This document shows positions 30,105-38,766 of a stretch of 64,000 nucleotides of DNA, piece after piece. Origin of the DNA: VAZQ01 sp963816745 (GTDB lineage Bacteria; Pseudomonadota; Alphaproteobacteria; Rhizobiales; Xanthobacteraceae); assembly GCA_963816745.1 (NCBI GenBank), contig CAWFLQ010000004.1, forward strand, positions 367,707-431,706, given 5' to 3'. Each line of letters starts with the position of its first letter. Position 1 is the stretch's first letter. Below the pieces are notes generated by a model. That model saw nothing but the letters and a program-made list of their open reading frames with translations. It was not told the origin of the DNA and did no database searches. A program made the translations under genes and the position numbers.

Positions 30105-31304
30105 TCACTTCGCCGGCGCGCCGGCGGCGAGCCAGGCGGCGAGGATTTGGCGCTCCTGCGGGGTCATCTCGGTGATGTTGCCCGGCGGCATGGCGTCGGA
30201 GCGCACGGCGTTGATCTCGATCAGGTGCGCGTGACGGCGGATGTTCTCGGGTCCGTCGAGCAGGACGCCCTTGGGCGCGTCCATGCACGCCGGGCCAGAC
30301 CGGCTCATCCATGTGGCACATGCTGCAGCGGGTGAGGATGACGTTGTGCGCGTCCGCGACATTGACCCGGTCGGCACGGGCGCCGGTCGCCGCGTCCTTC
30401 GGTCCCGCGCCGGAGAGCCACGCCACCGCGATCATGCCGGCGGCCGCCACGCCCCAGGTCCACCACGGGCTGCCCTTGCCCTCGTGACGCGAATTGAAGA
30501 AGTGGCGGATGACCGGACCGATCGCCAGCACGATCGCGACGATCAGCCAGTTGAAGCGGGTCGCGAACATCAGCGGATAGTGATTGGCGATCATCAGGAA
30601 GACGACCGGCAGCGTGAGGTAGTTGTTGTGCACCGAGCGCTGCTTGGCCTTCCTCGCCCCAGACCGGATTGGGCTCCCTGCCGGCAAGCAGCGCAGCCAC
30701 GGTCTTCTTCTGGTTGGGGATGACGATGACGAACACGTTCGCCACCATGATGGTGCCGATCAGCGCGCCGATCTGGGTGAAGGCGCCGCGCCCGCTGAAC
30801 ACATGTGTGAAGCCGTAGGTGAGCCCGACGAGGAAGACGTAGCCCACCAGCGCGAGCGCGACCTCGTGCCGGCCGAGCGGGGAGCGGCACAGCGCCTCGT
30901 AGAGCAGCCAGGCGACGCAGCAGGCTTCCGAACGCCACCACCGCCGCCATCGACGCCGTGAGGTCGAGCACGGATTTGTCGATCAGGTAGAGCTCGGCGC
31001 CGAGATAGTAGACGATGACCAGCAGCGCGAAGCCGGAGAGCCAGGTGGCATAGGCCTCCCACTTGAACCAGGTCAGCTCGTCCGGCATGCGGGTGGGCGC
31101 GACCAGATACTTCACCATGTGATAGAAGCCGCCGCCATGGACCTGCCAGGCATCGCCCTTGACGCCCTCGGGCAGGCCGGACCGATGCTTGAGGCTGAGA
31201 TCGAGGTGGATGAAGTAGAACGAGCTGCCGATCCAGGCGATGCCGGCAACGACGTGCAGCCACCGGACGATGAGGCTCAACCACTCGGTGAGCACGGATT
31301 CCAC
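30105..31304 (-). CDS. puuD: Membrane urate hydroxylase PuuD with C-terminal cytochrome c domain (about 3 frame breaks)
   Basis: PuuD oxidises urate to 5-hydroxyisourate, passing electrons to its own c-type haem. The N-terminal part has about eight transmembrane helices with EWLSLIVRWLHVVAGIAWIG, GGGFYHMVKYLVAPTRMPDE, GLTYGFTHVFSGRGAFTQIG and VHNNYLTLPVVFLMIANHYP. The C-terminus is a cytochrome c with haem site TRCSMCHMDEPVWPG and a distal methionine in SDAMPPGNITEMTPQERQ. Breaks lie near 30930, 30655 and 30290. The start chosen is a GTG (MVESVLTEW) that directly precedes the first helix. It is first in the puuD-puuE-uraDH operon and divergent from the allantoate amidohydrolase. Confidence 0.86.
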
Positions 31305-31401
31305 GATGGTACGCCCCTTTCTGTCGGCCAATTCTCCGGTGCAGGATGACAGACGCGTGTTGAAGGTTGCAAGAGCTGTGCCGACCAAATAGTTCATACT
31401 G

Positions 31402-32686
31402 ATGGTCATGGAAGCGAAAAGCGCGGCCGGCGCCGCCGAGCAGGACGCGTTCGGCAGGCGCATCATCGACGCTGGCCGACGCGGCTCGCGCAGTGGTCGG
31501 AGATCCGCCGACGGGCTGACCTGCACCTACCTCACGCCGCCGCATCGCGCGGTCGCCGCCGAGCTGCGCGACCTGATGCGCGCAGCCGGGATGACGGCCG
31601 AGATCGACGGGGTCGGCAATGTCGTCGGCCGTTACGCCGCCGCCGATCCGGCCGCCAAGACGCTGATCATCGCCTCCCACTACGACACGGTCATCAATGC
31701 CGGCAGCTACGACGGCCGGCTCGGAATCCTGACCGGACTGTTGGTGGTGGAAGAGCTTCGCCGCAGCGGGCGGCGGCTGCCGTTTCATGTCGACGTGATC
31801 GGCTTCGCCGAGGAGGAGGGCGTGCGCTTCGCCGCGCACTATATCGGCAGCAGCGCGATCGCCGGCCGTTTCGACATGCGCTTGCTGCAGCAGCGCGACG
31901 CCAGCGGCCAGAGCGTGGCCGACGTCATCCACAAGGCGGGGTTCAACCCCGAGGCCATCCCGTCGCTGGCGCGCCGGCCGGCGGATCTGCTGGGCTATCT
32001 CGAGGTGCATATCGAGCAGGGCCCGGTGCTGCTGCAGGAAGGCCTGCCGGTCGGCATCGTCACGTCGATCGCCGGGACGGCCCGCTACGCGGTCACGGTC
32101 ACCGGCGCGGCGGGACATGCCGGCACGGTGCCCATGGCATTGCGGCGCGACGCCGCCGCGGCCGCGGCCGAGATCGTGCTCTGTGTCGAGCGGCGCTGTG
32201 CCGCCGCGCCGACGCTGGTCGGCACGGTCGGCCGGCTCAACGTGCCGGGCGGCGCGATCAACGTCATTCCCGGGCGCTGCGATCTCTCGCTCGACATTCG
32301 CGCCGCCGATGACGCCACACGCGACGCCGCGGTCGCCGACGTGCTGGCCGAGATCGAGCGCATCGGAAAACGCCGCAACGTCACGATCGAGGTCAAGGAG
32401 ATCCAGCACGGCCCTGCCGTTCCCTGCTCGCCGGGCTTGCAGGCGCAACTCGCCGCGGCGGTCGAGCGCGCCGGCATCACGCCCGCGCTATCTGCCGAGC
32501 GGCGCCGGCCACGACGCCGTGAGCTTCAGCGGCGTCACCGATATCGCTATGCTGTTCGTGCGCTGCGGCAACGGCGGCATCAGCCATTCCCCACTGGAGA
32601 CGATTACCGCCGCCGACGCCGATATCGCGACCCGCATCGTGCTCGACGTCCTCGTGAACCTCGGAGCCGGCCATGGCGCTCGCTGA
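31402..32686 (+). CDS. Allantoate amidohydrolase / Zn-dependent M20 hydrolase (2-3 frame breaks)
   Basis: This is an AllC-like M20 amidohydrolase of about 420 residues. Metal ligands are the His in LIIASHYDTVINAGSYDG, the Asp of YDG, the Glu pair in GFAEEEGVRFAAHYIGSSAI, the His in YLEVHIEQGPVLL, and the final His in GISHSPLETITAADADI. The dimerisation insert has VTVTGAAGHAGTVPMALRRD. Near 31465-31517 the frame leaves and returns: the family-like DALADAARAVVGDPPTG is in the other frame. Another break at about 32495 precedes SGAGHDAVSFSGVTDIAMLF. It likely converts allantoate to ureidoglycine in the purine pathway; carbamoyl-amino-acid hydrolase is the alternative. It overlaps the next M20 gene by 14 bp. 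Confidence 0.85.
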
Positions 32687-33923
32687 CAGGATCGGCGCAT
32701 TCGTCGACGAGCAATTCGCGCGCGAGACCGCGTTCCTCGCCGAATTGGTGAAGGTGCCGAGCGACAATCCGCCCGGCGATTGCGCGCCGCATGCGAAACG
32801 CGCACGGCAGCTGCTGGAGCAGCTCGGGCTTTCGGTCGAGGCGCACGAGGTGCCGCGCGCCGCCGTGGAAGCGGTCGGCATGAAGAGCGCGACCAATCTG
32901 ATCGTGCGCCATCGCTTCGGCGACGGACCCGTGATCGCGCTCAATGCCCACGGCGACGTCGTGCCGCCGGGGCTGGGATGGCGGGTCGATCCTTACGGCG
33001 CGGCGATCGAGGACAGCCCGCATGGCCCGGTCATGTTCGGGCGCGGCGTCGCGGTCTCGAAGTCGGATTTCGCCACCTACACCTGGACGCTGCTTGCGCT
33101 GAAGGCGGCGGTTGCGCAAGGCAGCGTGTTTGGCGGCACGCTCGAATTGCACTTCACCTACGACGAGGAGATCGGCGGCGACGTCGGGCCGAAATGGCTG
33201 CTCGATCAGGGCCTGACCAAGCCCGATGCCGCCATCGCCGCGGGCTTTTCCTATGCCGTCGTGAACGCGCACAACGGCTGCCTGCATCTGGAAGTGACCG
33301 TCACCGGCAAGCAGGCGCACGCCGCCATGCCGGACACCGGCGTCGATGCGCTGGAGGCGGCGAACGGAATTCTCACCGCGCTCTATGCGCACCGGGCTGT
33401 GCTGGCGCGCATGCGCTCCAGCACGCCCGGCATCGTCTCGCCGACGCTCAATGTCGGGCTGATCAAGGGCGGCATCAACACCAACGTGGTGCCGGACCAG
33501 GTCGTGTTCCGGATCGACCGCCGCATGATCCCGGAGGAGAACCCGGCCGAGGTGGAGGCCGGGCTGCGCGAGGTGATCGCGGCTGCGGCGAAGCAGCGCC
33601 CGCAGGTCAAGGTCGATGTGCGTCGTCTCCTGCTGGCTACGCCGCTCACGCCGCAGCCAGGCTCGGAGCGGATCGCGGCTGCGATCCAGCGCCACGCCAA
33701 GAATATCCTGGGCGTCGATGTGCCGGTGACCGGCGTGCCGCTCTATACCGATGCCCGCCACTACGCGGCGGCGGGAATTCCGATCGTGCTCTACGGCGCG
33801 GGACCGCGCTCGATCCTCGAGGCCAACGCGCACAACGCCAACGAGAATCTGCGGCTCAATGATCTGCGCGCCGCGACCAAGATCGTGGCGATGACGGTGG
33901 CTGAGTTGCTCGGCGCCGGTTGA
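32673..33923 (+). CDS. M20 family metallopeptidase (ArgE/DapE/ACY1-like)
   Basis: The intact 416-residue enzyme carries the dinuclear-zinc motifs: His/Asp in VIALNAHGDVVPPG, catalytic Glu-Glu in LHFTYDEEIGGDVGPKWLL, and a C-terminal His in LEANAHNANENLRLND. The lid domain has VTVTGKQAHAAMPDTGVDAL. The insertion GRGVAVSKSDFATYTWTLLA is typical of the ArgE/DapE group that removes acyl groups from amino acids. Overlap with the allantoate amidohydrolase gene suggests co-translation and a role in a later ureide/N-carbamoyl step, but the substrate is unproven. No signal peptide is seen. Confidence 0.88.
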   Translation: MALADRIGAFVDEQFARETAFLAELVKVPSDNPPGDCAPHAKRARQLLEQLGLSVEAHEVPRAAVEAVGMKSATNLIVRHRFGDGPVIALNAHGDVVPPGLGWRVDPYGAAIEDSPHGPVMFGRGVAVSKSDFATYTWTLLALKAAVAQGSVFGGTLELHFTYDEEIGGDVGPKWLLDQGLTKPDAAIAAGFSYAVVNAHNGCLHLEVTVTGKQAHAAMPDTGVDALEAANGILTALYAHRAVLARMRSSTPGIVSPTLNVGLIKGGINTNVVPDQVVFRIDRRMIPEENPAEVEAGLREVIAAAAKQRPQVKVDVRRLLLATPLTPQPGSERIAAAIQRHAKNILGVDVPVTGVPLYTDARHYAAAGIPIVLYGAGPRSILEANAHNANENLRLNDLRAATKIVAMTVAELLGAG

Positions 33924-33948
33924 GAACGCGGACGGCGCCGCGAGTTCC

Positions 33949-34090
33949 ACCTCTCCCCGCTTGCGGGGAGAGGTCGGCGAGCCGCTTCAGCGGCGAGCCG
34001 GGTGAGGGGGACTCTCCAAGCGCTGAGTCTGTGGACGGCCCCCCTCACCCCAACCCTCTCCCCGCAAGCGGGGAGAGGGAGCTCACCGAG
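33949..34090. repeat. Dispersed palindrome (CCTCTCCCCGCAAGCGGGGAGAGG type)
   Basis: Two self-complementary blocks, CCTCTCCCCGCTTGCGGGGAGAGG and its near-copy CCTCTCCCCGCAAGCGGGGAGAGG, flank an inner region with GGTGAGGGGG and CCCCCCTCACCCC. Each block is a strong hairpin alone and the whole unit is an inverted repeat. It separates two convergent genes and probably terminates both. It is the same family as the element at 26893. Confidence 0.85.
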
Positions 34091-34109
34091 TGCGTGGCGC
34101 CGAGTGAGC

Positions 34110-35819
34110 TCAACCCAGCAGCGCGGCCTCGAACGCGCTCGCGATCGCCTGCTTGCTCTTGCCCGCCTGCACAGCGTCGCCGATGACGACGACGGCTTGG
34201 CCCGGCTTCGCCAATCGCACGAAGCGGGCGGCCGTTCCGCTGCGCGCCTTGTAATAGAACCAGTCGCGAACCGCCGGCAGTGAAAACAGCTGGGAGATTC
34301 CCGGCCAGCGGCCGACGCCCCAATCGAGCATCGTCGTCGCGATCGGACCAAGGCCGTAGCGATATTGCGCCCCGGTCGCGATCACGATGCGGTCGAACGA
34401 CGCGAGCAGACCGCGGCTGCTCCGTGACATCGGTGTCGAACCGGAACTCGACGCCCTTGCGGGTACAGTCGGCGACGAGATCGGCGATGTAGCGCTCGAA
34501 GCTGCGCTCGCTCGCCTCGACCTCCTGGAACAGCGGCGCCTTGCCGGCATAGCGGAAGGCGCCGCCGGGACGCTTCGTCCTTCTCGAACACCGTGACCTC
34601 GTTGCCCTCGGCGACCAGCGACGCATAGGTCAAGCCCGCCGGGCCGGCGCCGATCACGGCGATGCGCTCGCCGCGCGGCGGCTTGGGATCGGCGAACATC
34701 GTCTCGCGGCCGGCGGCGCCGTTGACCACGCAGCCGATGCGCGCCCCGCCGCGCATCTCGTTGATGCAGGTGTTGCAGGCGAGGCAGCGCCGGATCGGCT
34801 CCCCGCGCGCGACCTTCTCGACCCATTGCGGATCGGCGATCAGCGTGCGGCCGAGCGCGACGAAATCCGTCGTTCCGGCCGCCACCGCTTCGGCGGCGAT
34901 CGCGGGATCGCCGAGCCGCCCGACCGCGATCACCGGAATATCGCACTGCGTTCTTCACGCCGGCCGCGAAGTGGAGAAAGGTCGCGTCCGGATACGCCAT
35001 CGGCGGCAGCACGACCTGCGCGGACGGCAGCGAGCGATAGTGGCCGGCGGTGACGTGGAGCGCGTCCGCGCCCGCGGCCGCCGCCCAGACCGCGATCTGC
35101 CGGCCTTCGCTGAAGGTCAATCCGCCCGCGAAGATAGTCCTCGACCGAGAGGCGATAGATCACCGGCATTCCGTGCACCGCGACCTTGACCGCGCGCAGC
35201 ACCTCGAGCCCGAAGCGGGCGCGGTTCTCCAGGCTGCCGCCGTATTCGTCGGTGCGGCGGTTCTCGAACGGCGCGTGAAATTGCGAGATCAGGTAGCCGT
35301 GGGCGGCGTGCACCTCGACGCAGTCGAAGCCCGCCTTCTGCGCGCGTATCGGCGGCGGCGGCGTGGGCGGCGATGGTGCGATCGATGCGCGCCTTGGTCA
35401 TTGCCTCCGGAACGATGGTCTCGAAGGTGGTCTCGTAGACCGGATGCGGGAATGGCCGACGGCGCAATCGGCGTCTCGCCGCAGATATCGATGCGGGTAT
35501 GTCCGCCGCCGTGGCCGAGCTGGATCGACGCCTTCGCGCCGGCGCGGTGAATCTGCTCGACCAGCCGCGTCAGCCCGGGGATGAAGCGGTCGTCGTAGAT
35601 CCCGACCTCGTGGCGGCGGTGGCGGCCGGCCTTTTCCGGCGACGCCATCTCGACGGTGATGAGGCCGACGCCGCCGCGCGCCCGCGCGAGATAGTAGGCG
35701 ACGCTGTCGTCGGTGACGAAGCCTTCCGCGTCCGCCGTCCGCGTGGTCATCGGCGGCATGACGATCCGGTTGGGGATCTCGACCGAGCCGATGCGCGCGG
35801 GCGTCAGCAGGATGTTCAT
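34110..35819 (-). pseudogene. NADH:flavin oxidoreductase, 2,4-dienoyl-CoA reductase/OYE type (frame broken about 5 times)
   Basis: Joined frames give about 565 residues. The first 350 form an FMN TIM barrel of the old-yellow-enzyme family: IPNRIVMPPMTTRTADAEGF, AKASIQLGHGGGHTR, DCVEVHAAHGYLISQFHAPF, RTDEYGGSLENRARFGLEVL and DFVALGRTLIADPQWVEKVA. A [4Fe-4S] site follows (RRCLACNTCINEMRGGARIG then C), then a FAD/NAD domain with ERIAVIGAGPAGLTYASLVA. This is the FadH/trimethylamine-dehydrogenase layout. Breaks lie near 35455, 35345, 35130, 34950, 34575 and 34425. It probably reduces an enoyl-CoA or other activated alkene; the substrate is unknown. The adjoining SDR gene is upstream on the same strand. 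Confidence 0.83.
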
Positions 35820-35835
35820 GACATGACCGGTTGGA

Positions 35836-36618
35836 TCACAGGACCGGAATCTCGCCGCCGTCGAGGTCGATGGTCGCTCCGTGCATCCAGGTGGCGCGCG
35901 CGGAGACCATGAAGGTCACGAGATCGGCCACGTCCTCGACGGTGCCGTAGCGCGTGATGTTCATCTCGCGGCAGAACTGCTCGCGCACCTTGGCTTCCGT
36001 TTCGCCGGTCCGCTCCACCTCGGCGCGGATGCGTTTCCATTGCCGCTCGGTCTCGACCAGGCTCGGATGAATGCAATTGACCTGCACGCCGTCGTCTTGC
36101 CGAGGTCGGCGAGACATTTGGTGAAGGCGGCGACGGCGGCATTGACCGAGCTGCCGATGGTGAACTGCTTCTCGGGTTTGCGCCCGCTGGTGCCGCCGAT
36201 GGCGACGAGCGAGCCGCGTCGCGCCTTCAGCAGCGGCCAGGCCGCGCGCGCGAGCCGCACATGGGCGAAGAATTTCAGCGCATAGCCTTCCTCCCAGTCG
36301 GCGTCGGTCAGCGCGAAGAAATCGCCGCGCTTGGTGGTGCCGGCATTGTTGACGAGGATGTCGAGCTGGCCGAACTCGCGCTTGACCGCCTCGACCAGCG
36401 CAGCGGGCGCGCTCGGCGTCGCGCAGGTCGAGCACCTCGACGGCGACCTTGCGCCCCTTGGAGCGTATCGTCTCGGCGACGTCTTCGAGCGCCGGCACGT
36501 CGCGCCCGGTCAGCATGAGGTCGCAGCCCTCCTCGGCGAAGGCCAGCGCCACGCCGCGGCCGATGCCGCGGCTCGATCCGGTCACCAGCGCGACCTTGCC
36601 CTTCAACCCCAGCTCCAT
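35836..36618 (-). CDS. SDR family oxidoreductase (2-3 frame breaks)
   Basis: This short-chain dehydrogenase of about 258 residues has cofactor motif LVTGSSRGIGRGVALAFAEE, NNAG in the second frame (QLDILVNNAGTTKRGDFFAL), a Ser-rich active-site strand VAIGGTSG, and C-terminal MVSARATWMHGATIDLDGGE. A classical YxxxK is not clear: the expected region reads FTIGSSVNAAVAAFTKCLAD, with Asn in place of Tyr, as in some atypical SDRs. Breaks fall near 36410 and 36095. The start at MELGLKGK is preferred; the longer frame reading MAGLVPAIDVFIV is encoded by a dispersed repeat. It may share a transcript with the OYE-type gene. Confidence 0.8.
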   Translation of the reverse strand: MELGLKGKVALVTGSSRGIGRGVALAFAEEGCDLMLTGRDVPALEDVAETIRSKGRKVAVEVLDLRDAERARCAGRGGQARVRPARHPRQQCRHHQARRFLRADRRRLGGRLCAEILRPCAARARGLAAAEGATRLARRHRRHQRAQTREAVHHRQLGQCRRRRLHQMSRRPRQDDGVQVNCIHPSLVETERQWKRIRAEVERTGETEAKVREQFCREMNITRYGTVEDVADLVTFMVSARATWMHGATIDLDGGEIPVL

Positions 36619-36667
36619 TCGCGTCCCCCAAGCTTCGGCGTGGCCCAGCGATTGCCGCGCCGTGCAG

Positions 36668-36715
36668 ACAATAAAGACGTCAATGGCCGGAACAAGCCCG
36701 GCCATGACGACAGGA
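36668..36715. repeat. Dispersed repeat encoding the MAGLVPAIDVF signature
   Basis: ATGGCCGGAACAAGCCCGGCCAT forms a hairpin, and on the minus strand the unit translates as MAGLVPAIDVF. This is a widespread non-coding repeat in Hyphomicrobiales that often appears as a false N-terminal extension, as it does here for the downstream SDR. It lies between the cytochrome c stop and the SDR start. Confidence 0.75.
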
Positions 36716-36733
36716 GGCAGATTGTCTGAACGC

Positions 36734-37263
36734 TTAGATCTTGTCCGGGGCCCAGACGATGAAGTTGTCCCGGTTCGGCATCTTCACCTGCGGCAAGGTC
36801 TTGGCGTCCATCACCTCGTTCTCGCCGATGATCTTGTTGAGCGACAGGATATAGGCGCTGAGCGCGTAGAGCTCGTCGTTGCCGAGCGTCTTCGGCATCT
36901 GGTACGGCATCGAGCGACGGATGACGTCGAACAGCGTCGTGGCATATTTGTAGTAGGGGACGGTCTTCAGCGTATCGATGCGGTCGAACTTGGCGGGACC
37001 GACCATCGGCGCATAGCCGCGCGCCGGATTCACCCCGTTCTCGCCGTGGCACATGGCGCATTTCTGCGCGTAGATCGGGGCGCCTTGCGCAGCAGTACCG
37101 CTGCCCGGCGGCAAGCCGGTACCGTCGGGCAACGCGTCGATGTTCCACGCCGCGATGTCGGCCTCGCTGATCGGCTTCCCCAGACCCGGCGTTTCGGCGG
37201 CCGCCGTTGCCCGCCGAACGCGAGGACGAGGACGCAGGCGAAAAGCGGCTTACGCGTAGACAT
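36734..37263 (-). CDS. Sulfite dehydrogenase-associated cytochrome c (SoxD/SorB-like, 1 frame break)
   Basis: This periplasmic cytochrome c of about 175 residues has signal peptide MSTRKPLFACVLVLAFGG. After one extra base near 37200 it continues as AAAETPGLGKPISEADIAAW and NIDALPDGTGLPPGSGTAAQ. The haem site is YAQKCAMCHGENG, and the SoxD-like region is YYKYATTLFDVIRRSMPYQM with an axial methionine, then YALSAYILSLNKIIGENEVM. It would take electrons from the molybdenum sulfite dehydrogenase encoded just upstream, whose stop it overlaps by 14 bp. Confidence 0.85.
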
Positions 37264-38576
37264 GCTTGATCCCCCCTGAGCTGTCGATGCCCCAGCTGGT
37301 GAGGCTGTTGTAGTGCTGGTTGGGGAACGCCAGCGGGTTGGTCACCGGCTTGTCGGTCTGGCCGCGCGCGGCGACGAACTCGGCGCGCAGCGGCTGCACG
37401 TCGCCCGATTCGTCCCAGGCGCGGCTCTGCAGCACCACGGGTTGGCCGTCCCAGCGCCACGGCATGCGGAAGCGCGTGAACGCCTTCGGGTTGACCGGCT
37501 CCTGCAAGCGCCGCCTGCGCCCAGCTCTTGCCGCCGTCGGCCGAGACCGCCACTTTGGAGATGCGTCCGTTGCCGGAATAGGCGATGCCGGAAATCTCGT
37601 AGTAGCCCGGTCCCTTCAGCGAATGGCCGAACGAGGGATGGGTGATGAACGATTTGACCTCCTGCGTGAAGTGGAACAGCCACATCTTGCCGTTGGGCAG
37701 GATCTGCGAATAGGTCTTCGCTTCGTAGAAGCTCATGGCCGGCTGATCGATGAGCTTGATCCGGCGCACGTGCTTGACGTTCATGTTACCCTGATAGCCG
37801 GGCAGCAGCAGACGCATCGGATAACCGTTGCCGGGCTGGATGCGCTCGCCGTTCTGGTAGAGCGCGATCATGGCGTCGTCCAACGCCTTCTTCACCGGCA
37901 CGCTGCGATGCAGCGCCAGTGAATCCGCGCCTTCCGCAAGCAGCCATTTCGCCTTCGGGTCGATGCCGGTTTCCTCAAGCAGCGTGGAGAGCAGCACGCC
38001 GGTCCATTCGGCGTTGGAGACGAGCCCGTGCAGCGCCTGGGCGTTGGCCTGCACCGGCTCGTTGGAGAACATCGGCGCGCTGTTGCCGCTGCACTCGACG
38101 AAATGCATGCGCGTCACCATCGGGTAGCGCGACAGCGACTCGACCGTGTAGACCAGCGGCTGCTTGACCAGCCCATGGATGACGAGCTTGTGCTGGGCCG
38201 GATCGATATCCGGCAGGCCGGAATGTGAGATCGAGAAGAACAGGCCGTTGGGCGTGACGGTCCCCTGCAGCAGATGGTGCGGGGTGCGCGCGTGCGAATT
38301 GCGGAATTCGTTATTGGGATTGCTGCGGGTTCGAACCACATCCTTCTCGAAGCGTGACGGTACCTGGTAGGCCGGTACGACCGTGCCCATTTCCAGGCTC
38401 CACGCATCGTTCTTGAGCGGTTCCGCGGCGGCGCTGGTGAGCGCGGTGCCGGCGCCGGTCGTCATGGCGCCCGCAAAGACGATGCCGCGTCCGAGCAGCG
38501 TGCGACGGTCGAGCAGGCCATTGCCGGCGACCGGCTCCAGCGGCGGCGGTTGGTTACGACTTTTGCGATTGGACAT
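37250..38576 (-). CDS. Sulfite dehydrogenase molybdopterin subunit (SoxC/SorA family, 1 frame break)
   Basis: This molybdenum enzyme of about 440 residues oxidises sulfite or sulfane sulfur in the periplasm. A Tat-type signal (LLDRRTLLGRGIVFAGAM) precedes the sulfite-oxidase domain. The Mo-ligating Cys is in RMHFVECSGNSAPMFSNEP. Other parts are TPHHLLQGTVTPNGLFFSIS, GYPMRLLLPGYQGNMNVKHV and the C-terminal dimerisation domain YYEISGIAYSGNGRISKVAV. One frame break near 37505 leads into QEPVNPKAFTRFRMPWRWDG, to the end at GGIKHVYA. It is followed by its cytochrome partner. Other sox genes (soxXYZAB) are absent, so this is a stand-alone sulfite-detoxifying or energy-yielding pair. Confidence 0.87.
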
Positions 38577-38733
38577 GATTCCTCTCCCTAGTCGTGAACG
38601 GCTTGTTGTTGCGCCGATTTTTGTCGGAGGCTTATCCGCGCGGAGCGATCCCGCGCGTCATGTTGTTCCTTTCTGTCTGCGGCAAACCCCGGCGTCCGGA
38701 TCAAGAGACGCCGAAAGACTGCGCCTTTTCCAA

Positions 38734-38749
38734 ATTCGTTGCAACGAAT
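38734..38749. promoter_or_regulatory. Perfect 16-bp palindrome upstream of soxC-like gene
   Basis: ATTCGTTGCAACGAAT is a perfect dyad located 158 bp before the SoxC-type start and 18 bp after the UbiD stop. Its length and perfect symmetry suit a dimeric repressor operator. No regulator gene adjoins the sulfite dehydrogenase pair, so the binder is unknown. Confidence 0.45.
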
Positions 38750-38766
38750 GGGACAGCGCGATTGAC

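Noticed and set aside
36619..36705. N-terminal extension MAGLVPAIDVFIV of the SDR
   Set aside because: This is the translated form of a dispersed Hyphomicrobiales repeat, not part of the SDR fold.
36603..38576. Single 657-residue frame covering the SoxC-like protein and continuing to 36603
   Set aside because: After the frame break near 37505 the translation loses all similarity; the true C-terminus and the separate cytochrome c are in other frames.
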